A stretch of 44,152 bases of DNA from positions 1-44,152 of the forward strand of contig NCBV01000020.1 of NCBI GenBank assembly GCA_002279355.1, written 5' to 3'. Positions 19,431 through 27,694 of this stretch are shown one piece after another; position 1 is the first letter of the stretch, and each line of letters starts with the position of its first letter. Source of the DNA: Acidiphilium sp. 37-60-79 (GTDB lineage: Bacteria; Pseudomonadota; Alphaproteobacteria; Acetobacterales; Acetobacteraceae). Under the pieces are notes generated by a model that had not been told where the DNA came from, made no database searches, and saw nothing but the letters and a program-made list of their open reading frames with translations. The translations under genes were made by a program, and so were the position numbers.

Positions 19431-20811
19431 GATTCTCATTATCGATGACGAGCCGGACATTCGCTTTCTGGTTGATGCGATTTTGCGCGATGAGGGGTTT
19501 GACACGCGCAGCGCGGGCTCATCGGACGAGGCTTTGGCGGCATTCGCCGAGCGCCGACCCGATTTGGTGATTTTAGATGTGTGGTTGCAGAACTCGGCGC
19601 TTGATGGGTTGGGGATTTTGCAGGCGATGCGCGCCGAGGTACCGACGCTGCCGGTGGTGATGATTTCCGGCCATGGCACGATTGAAATGGCGGTGCAGGC
19701 GATCCAGCACGGTGCTTATGATTTCATCGAAAAGCCGTTCAAGTCCGAGCGGCTCTTGCTGGTCATCCAGCGCGCGCTGGAGGCGGCGCGGCTGCTGGCG
19801 GAGAATGCTGAATTGCGGCTGCGCACTGGCTCGGAAAATCGGCTGACGGGCTCGAGTGCGCCGATCAATGCGCTGCGCCATGCGGTGGAAAAAGCAGCGC
19901 CGACCGGGTCGCGGATTTTGATTACCGGTGCGCCGGGCGTGGGCAAGGAGGTGGTGGCGCGGATGATCCACACCCAATCCAAGCGCGCGAGCGGGCCGTT
20001 TGTGGTGCTGAATTGTGCGACGCTGGCGCCTGAGCGGGTTGAGGCGGCGCTGTTTGGCGTGGAGGCGGGGGCCGATGGGGTGAGCCGTCCGGGGCTGCTC
20101 GATCGGGCGGATGGGGGAACCCTGCTGCTCGATGAGATCGCGGATATGCCGTTAGAAACCCAAGGAAAAATTGTCCGCGTGCTGCAAGATCAGCGGTTCG
20201 AGCGGCTGGGCGGCGGGGCGCGGGTGAAGGTGGATGTGCGTATTCTGGCCAGCACTGCGCGGGATTTGCAGGTGCATATCAATGCGGGGAGTTTTCGGCA
20301 GGATTTATTTTACCGGCTCGCGGTGGTGCCGCTGCGGGTGCCGAGTTTGCGCGAGCGGCGCGAGGATATTCCCGAATTGACTGGCCTGTTTTTGACGCGG
20401 GCGGCGGAAACCTCGGGCTTGCCGCCACGCATTTTGGCCTCGGACGCGATTGCGGCGTTGCAGGCGCATGATTGGCCGGGGAATGTGCGCCAGCTGCGCA
20501 ATGTGATTGACTGGCTGATGATTATGCATCCGGGCGAGGCGGGCGAGCCGTTTCACGCGGCGCAATTGCCCGGCGAGATCAGTGCGCATGCGCCGCGCGC
20601 TTTGGCGATTGATCCGTTGGCCGATATTATGGCGCTGTCGCTGCGCGATGCGCGCGATGTGTTCGAGACCCAGTATTTGCAGGCGCAATTGCTGCGGTAT
20701 GGCGGCAATATCAGCCGCACCGCGCAATTTGTCGGGATGGAGCGCAGTGCCCTGCATCGCAAGCTCAAGCAATTGGGCGTGGGGGCTGAAGACCGACAAT
20801 CGACGGGCTGA
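19423..20811 (+). CDS. ntrX: Response regulator NtrX
   Basis: A 462-residue regulator cognate to NtrY. The receiver domain has D52 (LVILDVWLQNS), followed by an AAA+ domain (ITGAPGVGKEVVA; GGTLLLDEIADMP) and a C-terminal Fis-type helix-turn-helix (GNISRTAQFVGMERSALHRK). The AAA+ loop where NtrC has GAFTGA reads LFGVEAGADGVSRPG, so the sigma-54-contacting motif is absent. That is the usual state for NtrX and implies it does not act as a standard sigma-54 activator. It is the last gene of the dus-ntr operon; 80 bases follow before the next gene. Confidence 0.94.
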   Translation: MTEILIIDDEPDIRFLVDAILRDEGFDTRSAGSSDEALAAFAERRPDLVILDVWLQNSALDGLGILQAMRAEVPTLPVVMISGHGTIEMAVQAIQHGAYDFIEKPFKSERLLLVIQRALEAARLLAENAELRLRTGSENRLTGSSAPINALRHAVEKAAPTGSRILITGAPGVGKEVVARMIHTQSKRASGPFVVLNCATLAPERVEAALFGVEAGADGVSRPGLLDRADGGTLLLDEIADMPLETQGKIVRVLQDQRFERLGGGARVKVDVRILASTARDLQVHINAGSFRQDLFYRLAVVPLRVPSLRERREDIPELTGLFLTRAAETSGLPPRILASDAIAALQAHDWPGNVRQLRNVIDWLMIMHPGEAGEPFHAAQLPGEISAHAPRALAIDPLADIMALSLRDARDVFETQYLQAQLLRYGGNISRTAQFVGMERSALHRKLKQLGVGAEDRQSTG

Positions 20812-20891
20812 TTGTTGCGGCTGGGTTGAACCGAGGGCGCGGAAACACCATTCCATCAAGGGTATCTCGATGAAGATAAGGAGCGTGTCCG

Positions 20892-21260
20892 ATGGAACAA
20901 TTTCGCGCCAAAGCCCAATCCAGCTTTAATTCGACAAAAATGGCAGAGGATATCGAGCGGCTGGTTGGTCAGCTCGATACAGTGCGCAACCGGATGGTGC
21001 ATGTCGCCGATGCGGTGCTGCATGAGGTGCAGGACCGGCTGAAGGACGCAGCACCGGCGCCGAGCACGATGCGCCATAGTGTGGAGCAGCGGATTGAGGA
21101 ATTGACCCGTGATTTCGCCCGCTTGAGTGACCGGTTGACTGATACCGGACGTGGCGCCTCGAACCGGACCGTGCGGTTTGTGCAGGAGCGGCCGCTGGTG
21201 AGCTTGGGTATCGCGTTTGGGGCGGGATTTTTGATTGCGCGCTGGCTTAAACGCGGCTGA
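20892..21260 (+). CDS. Small membrane-anchored protein, DUF883/YqjD-like
   Basis: A 122-residue protein with a long charged, probably coiled-coil N-terminal part (about residues 15-85) and one C-terminal hydrophobic segment after the block VQERPLVSLGIAFGAGF, ending with basic residues ARWLKRG. This architecture resembles the ElaB/YqjD family (DUF883), tail-anchored inner-membrane proteins that in E. coli bind ribosomes in stationary phase. An AAGGAG ribosome site lies 8 bases before the ATG. The next small membrane-protein gene overlaps its stop by one base, so the two probably work together. Family assignment rests on pattern only. Confidence 0.75.
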   Translation: MEQFRAKAQSSFNSTKMAEDIERLVGQLDTVRNRMVHVADAVLHEVQDRLKDAAPAPSTMRHSVEQRIEELTRDFARLSDRLTDTGRGASNRTVRFVQERPLVSLGIAFGAGFLIARWLKRG

Positions 21261-21673
21261 TGCGGTTTTTAGCGCTGATGGTCGACGCGGCGGGTTTGCG
21301 TGCATGGCGCGAGCGGGTGCTGCTCGGCGTGGTGGCGTTGGTGTTCGCGCTGATTGGGATCGTTTATTTGGCGGCGGCGGGATTTGGCGCCTTGGCGCGC
21401 TGGCTTGGACCGCTGGATGCAGATTTGATGTTTGGGGTTGGGTTTTTGCTGTTGGCGCTGCTGTGCTGGGGCATCACCCGATATCGCTGGCGCCGACGGC
21501 CACGGCCGGCGCAGACTCCGGCGCAGACTGGCGCGTTGCTCGCGGTGTTGGCCGAAGGATTGGCGCTGGTGCGTAGCTTGATGCGCAAGGATCCGGCAGT
21601 GCTCGCATTGCTAGCGATCCTGCTCGGCACGCTCCGGTCGATGTTGCAAAAAGGTGACTCACCCTCTGATTGA
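21260..21673 (+). CDS. Small two-TM membrane protein, holin superfamily-III-like (uncertain)
   Basis: A 137-residue protein with two hydrophobic segments (about residues 20-45, VLLGVVALVFALIGIVYLAA, and 54-72, LMFGVGFLLLALLCWGI) followed by a basic stretch RYRWRRRPR and a short hydrophilic tail. The layout is like the putative phage-holin-family (DUF1469-type) proteins that often sit next to DUF883 genes. I do not recognise a biochemical function. The start codon overlaps the stop of the preceding gene (TGATG), indicating coupled translation. Confidence 0.65.
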   Translation: MRFLALMVDAAGLRAWRERVLLGVVALVFALIGIVYLAAAGFGALARWLGPLDADLMFGVGFLLLALLCWGITRYRWRRRPRPAQTPAQTGALLAVLAEGLALVRSLMRKDPAVLALLAILLGTLRSMLQKGDSPSD

Positions 21674-21710
21674 GTGGTTGATCATCGTTCAAGGCGTTTG
21701 ATTTAATCTA

Positions 21711-21739
21711 TTGACGATCACGTAAAGACAAAATAATCC
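21711..21739 (+). promoter_or_regulatory. Candidate sigma-70 promoter for the mreCD-mrdA-rodA cluster
   Basis: TTGACG at 21711-21716 is followed after 16-17 bases by an AT-rich ATAATC/TAATCC stretch at 21733-21739. It lies about 80 bases before the mreC ATG in the only sizeable gap (144 bases) ahead of the cluster. This is a pattern match only. Confidence 0.4.
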
Positions 21740-21817
21740 ATTTGGGACATTGGCTTGACCCGCCGACTGTCGTAAGTCTGCGCCTCCTCGCCCGATCGTT
21801 TTCATGGGACTGATCAC

Positions 21818-22681
21818 ATGTTTCGGCTCTCCGTGCCGGCTCGTTTGGTATTAGCGCGGCTGACCCTGCCGGTTATGCTGCTGCTCGCACTTGGATTGAT
21901 GATCGCAGGCCGCGCCAATGGTCGGCTGACGGCGGCGCTTCGTCTCGGGCTTGACGATGCGTTGACGCCGGCGTTTCGGGTAATGTCACGGCCGATGATC
22001 AGCTTGACCCGCGATGATACGGCATTGGGCGCTTGGGTGGGCATGCATCGGCAAATTCTGGCCTTGCGGGCGGAGAATGCGCGGCTGCGGCGCTGGCAGT
22101 CGGTCGCGCTGGCGTTGGCCGCGCAAAATCAGGCGTTGAAATCGGCCTTGCATTTTGTGCCGACGCCGACGCCGGAATTTTTCACCGCACGCGTCATCGC
22201 GGATAATGGCGGGCTTTACGCGCGTTCGGTGCTGGTTTCGGTGCCATCGGGGGCGCCGAACCTGATTGACGCGATCGCGATGGATGGGCGCGGCGTGGTT
22301 GGGCGGGTGGTGCAATCGGGGCTGCGCAGCGCACGGGTGTTGTTGATCAATGATTTGAACAGCCGGGTGCCGGTGGCGATGGGCGCCGCTGGGGCGCATG
22401 CGCTGATGGTGGGCACCAACGGCGCGATGCCGAGTTTGCAATATTGGTCGCCCAATCATCCGCCGCATGAGGGCGAGATTGTGTTGACCAGTGCCGCGGG
22501 TGGGGTGTTTCCACCGGGCCTGCCGGTGGGTGTGGTGCATTATCAAGGGCGCAATAATCCGGTTGTGCTGCCGTTTGCCGGGTTGCACCGGCTGCAGCTC
22601 TTGCGGCTGTTTGACTATCACGCGGCGGGTCAGAGCCAGGCGCAGACGGCGACCGATCAGTTTGCAGGCAATGGTCCGTGA
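21818..22681 (+). CDS. mreC: Rod shape-determining protein MreC
   Basis: A 287-residue bitopic inner-membrane protein of the elongasome, with one N-terminal membrane segment (about residues 13-30), a coiled-coil stretch (about 70-105, LRAENARLRRWQSVAL), and a periplasmic beta-barrel-like domain containing DGRGVVGRVVQSG, VLLINDLNSRVPV and TSAAGGVFPPGLPVG. MreC links MreB to PBP2 and RodA outside the membrane. It overlaps mreD by 4 bases. No mreB is found in the 10 kb on either side. Confidence 0.92.
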   Translation: MFRLSVPARLVLARLTLPVMLLLALGLMIAGRANGRLTAALRLGLDDALTPAFRVMSRPMISLTRDDTALGAWVGMHRQILALRAENARLRRWQSVALALAAQNQALKSALHFVPTPTPEFFTARVIADNGGLYARSVLVSVPSGAPNLIDAIAMDGRGVVGRVVQSGLRSARVLLINDLNSRVPVAMGAAGAHALMVGTNGAMPSLQYWSPNHPPHEGEIVLTSAAGGVFPPGLPVGVVHYQGRNNPVVLPFAGLHRLQLLRLFDYHAAGQSQAQTATDQFAGNGP

Positions 22682-23205
22682 TCACGTGGCCGAGTTTGTG
22701 GCGGGATCTGGATCGGGCGGCGCGGCATGCGTTGCCGGGCTGTTCGATTGCCCTCGTCATGGTGGTCGCATCCGTGCCGATGCTGCTGCCGGACCCCGGC
22801 GCGTTTCGCGCGGCCTTCGTGCTGATCTCGGTGTTTTTTTGGACCTTATACCGTCCGGCGGCGTTGCCAGCGCCGGTGGTGTTGATCCTCGGGGTTTTGC
22901 TTGACTTGACCGGCAACTCGCCGCTCGGCCTCTGGGCCGTGTTGCTGCTACTTAATCAGGCCATGGTTCTCGCACTTCGCCGGGTGCTAGCCAAGCAGGG
23001 ATTTTTTCTGGTTTGGCTCGCGTTGGCGGCGGGTATAGTGGGCACCAGCGGGTTGGAATATTTGATCCGTTCGTTGCTGGTTTTGCAGTTTTTGCCGATT
23101 TGGCCGGTAGTGATCCAGGGGGTGATTGGCATTTTGCTGTATCCATTATCGGCCCCCTTGCTGATCCGCGCGCATCGTGGCGCTGCGGCACCTGAGCATG
23201 CATGA
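22678..23205 (+). CDS. mreD: Rod shape-determining protein MreD
   Basis: A 175-residue polytopic inner-membrane protein with about five hydrophobic segments, fitting MreD in both size and position between mreC and the PBP2 gene. The motif region VLILGVLLDLTGNSPLGLWAV, shown here as LGVLLDLTGNSPLG, is the most conserved part of the family. A GTG start overlaps the mreC stop, and the mrdA ATG follows its TGA directly. Confidence 0.88.
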   Translation: MITWPSLWRDLDRAARHALPGCSIALVMVVASVPMLLPDPGAFRAAFVLISVFFWTLYRPAALPAPVVLILGVLLDLTGNSPLGLWAVLLLLNQAMVLALRRVLAKQGFFLVWLALAAGIVGTSGLEYLIRSLLVLQFLPIWPVVIQGVIGILLYPLSAPLLIRAHRGAAAPEHA

Positions 23206-25086
23206 ATGAGGCGCGAGACCAAACGGCGCTCGATATTTACCCGCCGGGCCTTGCTGGTGGGGGCAGCGCAGACAGTGGCGTTTGGCGCGATGGGTGCGAA
23301 TTTATACCGGCTCCAGGTGCGCGAGCACGGGCGATTTGCCACGCTGGCGAAGCAAAATTCGATCAATGACCGGTTGATTGCGCCGGAGCGCGGGCTGATT
23401 ACCGACCGTTATGGGGTGGTTCTCGCGGGGAATCGCCAGCATTGGCGGGCCTTGTTCATGATGACGCAGGCGCACGACCCGCAAGCGGTGATTGATCGGT
23501 TCGCCGCGCTGATGGCGCTGTCACCGGCGGAGCGCGCGCGGATTGCGCGGGATTTGGCGGGTAAGCCGCGCTATGTGCCGATTTTGCTCAAAGATGATCT
23601 CGATTGGTCGGATATGGCGCGGATCGAGGTGCGGGCGGTCGATCTGCCGGGTGTGTTTGTTGATGTCGGTGCGTCGCGCACCTATCCGCTGGGGCCACAG
23701 GCCTCGCATGTGATCGGCTTTGTCGGGCGGCCGACCCAGGCGCAGGCGCAGCGCGATCCCATGCTGGCGCTACCCGGAATGCGGGTCGGGCGGACCGGGA
23801 TTGAGGGGGCGCATGATCACGCGCTCCGCGGCACGCCGGGGATTGTGCAAACCGAGGTGAATGTACACGGCTCGGTGGTGCGCGAGATTGATCGTGATAA
23901 CGGCAAGCCAGGGGCGGTGGTGCAGACGGCGCTTGATACCGGGCTGCAAACATTGGCAGCGACCCGGCTGGCGGGGCAGGCTGGGGCTGCGATTGTAATC
24001 GATGCGGTGGCGGGGGAAGTGCTCGCGATGGCGAGCACGCCGGGCTTTGATCCGGGCCTGTTTGACACGGGCGTGCCGGCGGCGACTTGGGCGAATTGGA
24101 TGCATGATCCGCGCCGGCCGCTGACCAACCGGGCGGCGAACGGCCTCTATGCGCCCGGCTCGACCTTCAAGCCCTGTGTGGCCATCGCCGCCTTGCATAG
24201 CGGGGCGATCACCGCGCACACCAAATTCACTTGCCCCGGCTATTTGAAGCTCGGCGATCATACGTTTTACTGCTGGCAGCATAGCGGCCATGGCACCATC
24301 AATGTGGTGACGGCGATTCAGCAGAGTTGCGACGTATTTTTCTATCACACTGCGCTGGCGGTCGGGATTGACCGGATCGCCGCGATGGGGCGGCGGCTTG
24401 GCTTGGTCGGTCCGCTGGATATTGGCATGCCCGGCGCGTCGACCGGTTTTTTACCCACGCATCAATGGGCGCGGCGACGCAAGCTGGTTTGGACCAAGGG
24501 CAATACCGTGATCCAGGGTATTGGCCAGGGTTTCACTCAGGTGACGCCGCTCGGGTTGGCCACGATGGTGGCGCGCATTTCAACCGGACGAGCGGTGCAG
24601 CCCCGCCTGACCCGCGCGATTGGCACAGTGCATCAGGCCGATGGGTTGGATTATGGCTGGCCCTCGCTCGGTTTGCAGGATCGGCATTTGGAGACGGTGC
24701 GCGAAGGCATGACCGAGGTGGTTAATACGCCATTGGGCACTGGCTATGCCTCGCGCTTGACGCTGCCAGGCGTGCGCATGGCCGGCAAAACCGGCACGGC
24801 GCAGGTGCATGATTTGTCGCAGGCGCAGGAAAAGGCCAATTATAATGACGCGAACTTGCCCTGGAAATATCTGCCCAATGCGTTTTTTATCGCCTTTGCT
24901 CCGGTCACGGCGCCGCGCTACGCGGTGTCGGTGGTGGTTGAGCATGGCAATGAGGGCGCTGCGGCATCCGCCCCGATTGCGCGGGATTTGATCACGCTGG
25001 CGCTGACCAGCACGGCGCAGCGCCCGGCGGCTAAGCCTGGATTTGTCGCTGGCTCCCAAACAGTGGCGATGGAGACGGCCTCGTGA
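23206..25086 (+). CDS. mrdA: Penicillin-binding protein 2, elongation transpeptidase
   Basis: A 626-residue class B PBP that cross-links peptidoglycan during elongation. It has an N-terminal membrane segment, a pedestal region with the LQVREHGRF and PERGLITDRYG blocks, and a transpeptidase domain with the active serine S319 in APGSTFKP, an SxN-type motif in QQSCDVFFY, and AGKTGTAQVH. It directly follows mreD and overlaps rodA by 4 bases, making a synthase-polymerase pair. The C-terminal tail after the transpeptidase domain is short and Ala/Pro-rich. Confidence 0.96.
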   Translation: MRRETKRRSIFTRRALLVGAAQTVAFGAMGANLYRLQVREHGRFATLAKQNSINDRLIAPERGLITDRYGVVLAGNRQHWRALFMMTQAHDPQAVIDRFAALMALSPAERARIARDLAGKPRYVPILLKDDLDWSDMARIEVRAVDLPGVFVDVGASRTYPLGPQASHVIGFVGRPTQAQAQRDPMLALPGMRVGRTGIEGAHDHALRGTPGIVQTEVNVHGSVVREIDRDNGKPGAVVQTALDTGLQTLAATRLAGQAGAAIVIDAVAGEVLAMASTPGFDPGLFDTGVPAATWANWMHDPRRPLTNRAANGLYAPGSTFKPCVAIAALHSGAITAHTKFTCPGYLKLGDHTFYCWQHSGHGTINVVTAIQQSCDVFFYHTALAVGIDRIAAMGRRLGLVGPLDIGMPGASTGFLPTHQWARRRKLVWTKGNTVIQGIGQGFTQVTPLGLATMVARISTGRAVQPRLTRAIGTVHQADGLDYGWPSLGLQDRHLETVREGMTEVVNTPLGTGYASRLTLPGVRMAGKTGTAQVHDLSQAQEKANYNDANLPWKYLPNAFFIAFAPVTAPRYAVSVVVEHGNEGAAASAPIARDLITLALTSTAQRPAAKPGFVAGSQTVAMETAS

Positions 25087-26231
25087 GTGGTTTTGTCGAG
25101 TATCGGCCTTATTACGCGCGCTCGTTCGGCTTGGTGCGCAAGTTATTGCGGATCAACTGGTTGTTTGTGCTAGCCTGCTGCGCGCTGGCGGGGATTGGCT
25201 ATGCGGCGCTCTATTCGGCGGCGGGTGGCCATGGCGAACCATATGCCACGCCGCAATTGATCCGGTTTTCCGCCTCATTGATCATGATGATTGCGATTGC
25301 GCTGGTGGATATCAGGCTGATCGCCAAGCTGGCTTGGCCGGCCTATGCGCTGGGGCTGGTGTTGCTGGTGGTGGTTTGGCGGTTCGGCCATGTCGGGCTT
25401 GGCGCAAAACGCTGGATCGATGTGGGGGGATTGCATGTGCAGCCCTCGGAACTGATGAAGCTGTTTCTGGCCTTGGCGCTGGCGGCTTGGTTTCAGCGGG
25501 CCAACTATGAGCGGGTGGGGCAAATTCCGTTCCTGATCCCGCCGATCATGGCGATTTTGGTGCCCGCAGCTTTGATCCTCAAGGAGCCTAATTTGGGCAC
25601 GGCGGTGATCACCATGAGTATCGGCGGCACGATTTTGCTCGGTGCTGGGGTGCGCTGGTGGAAATTTGCCATTGTCATCGCTGTGGTCGCGGTCGCGGCG
25701 CCGTTCATTTATCATCATTTGCATGGCTATCAGAAACAGCGAATTCTGACCTTTTTGCATCCGGGGCGCGATCCGCTCGGTGCGGGCTATAACATCATCC
25801 AGTCGAAAATCGCGCTCGGCTCGGGCGGGTTCTGGGGCCAGGGGTTTTTGCACGGCACGCAGAATCAGCTCAATTTTTTGCCGGAGAAACAAACCGATTT
25901 CGTGTTCACCATCATCGCCGAGGAATTCGGCTTTGCCGACTCGATGGTGCTGATTACTGTGCTGTTTTCGATGATTGCGATGGGGTTTTACACAGCACTG
26001 CGCTGCCAGCACATGTTTGGGCGGCTGGCCGCGCTGGGGATTTCGACCAATTTATTCCTGTATTGCTTCGTCAATTTGGCCATGGTGATGGGGCTGATCC
26101 CGGTGGGTGGTGTGCCGCTGCCGCTGGTATCCTATGGTGGTTCGGCTTTGACGGCGGTGATGCTGGGGTTTGGGGTGCTGATGTCGATCCATGTGCATCG
26201 AGACGTTGAATTTGGCGTATCGGAGGAATAG
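25083..26231 (+). CDS. rodA: Rod shape-determining peptidoglycan glycosyltransferase RodA
   Basis: A 382-residue SEDS-family polytopic membrane protein that polymerises glycan strands in partnership with PBP2. Family blocks visible: GLGAKRWIDVGGLHVQPSELMK with the conserved RW and QPSE residues, KEPNLGTAV, FLPEKQTDFVFTIIAEEFGF, and the C-terminal GGVPLPLVSYGGSA. About ten membrane segments can be counted. A GTG start overlaps the mrdA stop. Confidence 0.96.
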   Translation: MSGFVEYRPYYARSFGLVRKLLRINWLFVLACCALAGIGYAALYSAAGGHGEPYATPQLIRFSASLIMMIAIALVDIRLIAKLAWPAYALGLVLLVVVWRFGHVGLGAKRWIDVGGLHVQPSELMKLFLALALAAWFQRANYERVGQIPFLIPPIMAILVPAALILKEPNLGTAVITMSIGGTILLGAGVRWWKFAIVIAVVAVAAPFIYHHLHGYQKQRILTFLHPGRDPLGAGYNIIQSKIALGSGGFWGQGFLHGTQNQLNFLPEKQTDFVFTIIAEEFGFADSMVLITVLFSMIAMGFYTALRCQHMFGRLAALGISTNLFLYCFVNLAMVMGLIPVGGVPLPLVSYGGSALTAVMLGFGVLMSIHVHRDVEFGVSEE

Positions 26232-26308
26232 ATTCCGCTCAGGCTCGACGCTGGGTTGTCGGCGGTGCGCTCCATACATCGCGCTATTGAATTTTGAGAG
26301 GCATGATC

Positions 26309-27232
26309 GTGGATGATCCGTATAAAGCGCTCGGCGTGCCGCGGGATGCGACGCAAGAGGCGATCCGTAGCGCCTATCGCAAATTGGCCAAGCAGCATCA
26401 TCCGGATTTGAACCCGGGCAATTCGGCGGCCGAGGAGCGGTTCAAGGCGGTGGCCTCTGCGTATGGGCTGCTATCGGACGCGGCCCAGCGGGCGCGCTTC
26501 GACCGGGGCGAGATCGATGCCAGCGGTGCCGAGCAGCGGCCGCAAGCCCAGGCGCATTCGGGCTATCGCGCCCATGCGGAATCCAGCGCCGGGCAGCGCT
26601 ATCGCCATGCGGGCCCCGAGGCTGACGAGTGGAATGATCCTGATTTGGAAGCGATGTTTGCCTCGATGTTTGCTGGCGGGCGGGCCGGTCCACGGGCGGA
26701 GCCCGCGCAATACCGGCTGGCGGTGCCGTTGCTCGATGCGGTGAACGGGGCGACCAAGCGGTTGACCTTGCCCGATCAACGGGTGCTGGATGTGAAAATC
26801 CCGCCCGGCACCGATGCGGGGCATATGTTGCGCTTGCGCGGCCAGGCGACCAAGGCGGGTGATGGCAGCAAGGCGGGTGATATTCTGATCGAAATCGCGA
26901 TCGAGCCGGACCCGCTCTATACCCGTGAGGGGCAGATCCTGCGGTTGGAATTGCCGGTGACGCTGAGCGAGGCGGTGCTGGGCGGGCCGGTAGAGATTGC
27001 CGGGCCGCGCGGGGCGTTGCGCCTGCGCATCCCACCGCATTCTGACACCGGCACCGAATTGCGGGTGCGCGGACGCGGGGTTCCCGCCCATGATGGCAAG
27101 CCGGAGGGCGATTTATATGTCCGCTTGCGCGTGATGGTTGGGCCGCGCGATCCGGCTCTGGATGCGTTTTTGCAAACATGGCAACCGGCGCGGCCATTTA
27201 ATCCGCGCCAAACGACGGGTGCAGCGTCATGA
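26309..27232 (+). CDS. cbpA: DnaJ-family co-chaperone, CbpA type
   Basis: A class B (zinc-finger-free) J-domain protein that would stimulate DnaK. The J domain is N-terminal (about residues 2-66), with the HPD motif in KQHHPDLNPG, followed by a short linker and two C-terminal substrate-binding beta domains (LAVPLLDAVNGATKRL; LPVTLSEAVLGGPVEI). The GTG at 26309 is favoured because GAGAGG lies 7 bases upstream; the in-frame ATG at 26303 would leave only one base after that site. The 3' end overlaps the cbpM-like gene by 4 bases. Confidence 0.9.
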   Translation: MDDPYKALGVPRDATQEAIRSAYRKLAKQHHPDLNPGNSAAEERFKAVASAYGLLSDAAQRARFDRGEIDASGAEQRPQAQAHSGYRAHAESSAGQRYRHAGPEADEWNDPDLEAMFASMFAGGRAGPRAEPAQYRLAVPLLDAVNGATKRLTLPDQRVLDVKIPPGTDAGHMLRLRGQATKAGDGSKAGDILIEIAIEPDPLYTREGQILRLELPVTLSEAVLGGPVEIAGPRGALRLRIPPHSDTGTELRVRGRGVPAHDGKPEGDLYVRLRVMVGPRDPALDAFLQTWQPARPFNPRQTTGAAS

Positions 27233-27525
27233 TGACCATTGACGGGGTGATCGCCGAAATCGGGCAAGTGGAACGGGCAGATTTGGAACGCTGGATCAGC
27301 GAAGGCTGGGTGCGACCGCAAGGCGAGCCGAATGCTTATCGGTTTGTCGAGATCGATGTCGCACGGGTTCGGCTGATTTGCACGCTGCGCGTGGATATGG
27401 AGGTCAATGAGGCCACCTTGCCGGTGGTGCTGTCGTTGCTCGATCAGCTTTATGATACGCGCCGCCAGATGCGCGCCCTGATCGAGCGCCTGCGCGAGAT
27501 CAGCCCCTCCGACGCGCCCGATTAG
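27229..27525 (+). CDS. cbpM: CbpM-like J-protein modulator (MerR-type fold)
   Basis: A 98-residue protein with a MerR-like winged-helix N-terminal part (VERADLERWISEGWVRPQG) and a C-terminal helix (about 70-90), the usual make-up of CbpM chaperone modulators that bind and inhibit the CbpA J domain. Direct overlap with the cbpA stop (ATGA) supports the pairing. Its TAG stop is the first base-set of the downstream palindromic repeat region. DNA binding is not implied. Confidence 0.82.
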   Translation: MMTIDGVIAEIGQVERADLERWISEGWVRPQGEPNAYRFVEIDVARVRLICTLRVDMEVNEATLPVVLSLLDQLYDTRRQMRALIERLREISPSDAPD

Positions 27526-27581
27526 ATCAATATAGCATTAGGTTGGGTCACTCGACCCGACCTAATGCTATGAAATTGATC
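27525..27581. repeat. Long imperfect palindrome (first unit of an intergenic repeat cluster)
   Basis: The arms 27533-27549 and 27554-27570 form a 17-base stem with one T:G pair around a 4-base loop. An outer stem GATCAAT (27525-27531) pairs with ATTGATC (27575-27581) across an internal loop. No T-run follows on either strand, so it does not look like a standard terminator. It overlaps the last base of the cbpM stop codon. Confidence 0.7.
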
Positions 27582-27594
27582 GAAAAAACAAACT

Positions 27595-27627
27595 TAGAGC
27601 GCGTCGTTGTAAAACGATCACGCTCTA
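27595..27627. repeat. Second palindromic unit
   Basis: TAGAGCG at 27595-27601 pairs with CGCTCTA at 27621-27627. The inner bases (CGTCGTT with AACGATCA) extend the stem with a bulge around a GTAA loop. It resembles the short GAGCGTGATC-type intergenic palindromes of alphaproteobacteria, though that likeness is from memory only. Confidence 0.6.
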
Positions 27628-27674
27628 GTGTCCTGCCCCTGAAATTCATTGGATGAATTTTAGGGATAAGCAGG
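27625..27674. repeat. Third palindromic unit, starting with the shared CTAGTGTCC motif
   Basis: CTAGTGTCC (27625-27633) leads into a hairpin in which CCTGC (27632-27636) pairs with GCAGG (27670-27674) and CCCTGAAATTCAT (27637-27649) pairs with ATGAATTTTAGGG (27653-27665) around a TGG loop. The same 9-base motif opens the next unit 70 bases downstream, which argues that these are copies of one repeat type. Confidence 0.65.
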
Positions 27675-27694
27675 CCGCTAAATCATTGAATTTT

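Noticed and set aside
20870-20929. Short overlapping leader frame (19 codons) before the DUF883-like gene
   Set aside because: It overlaps the real start and ribosome site, and nothing suggests it is translated.
27533-27570. Possible bidirectional terminator between cbpM and the multicopper oxidase
   Set aside because: The stem is strong, but no T-run follows it on the plus strand or on the minus strand. It was kept as a repeat instead.
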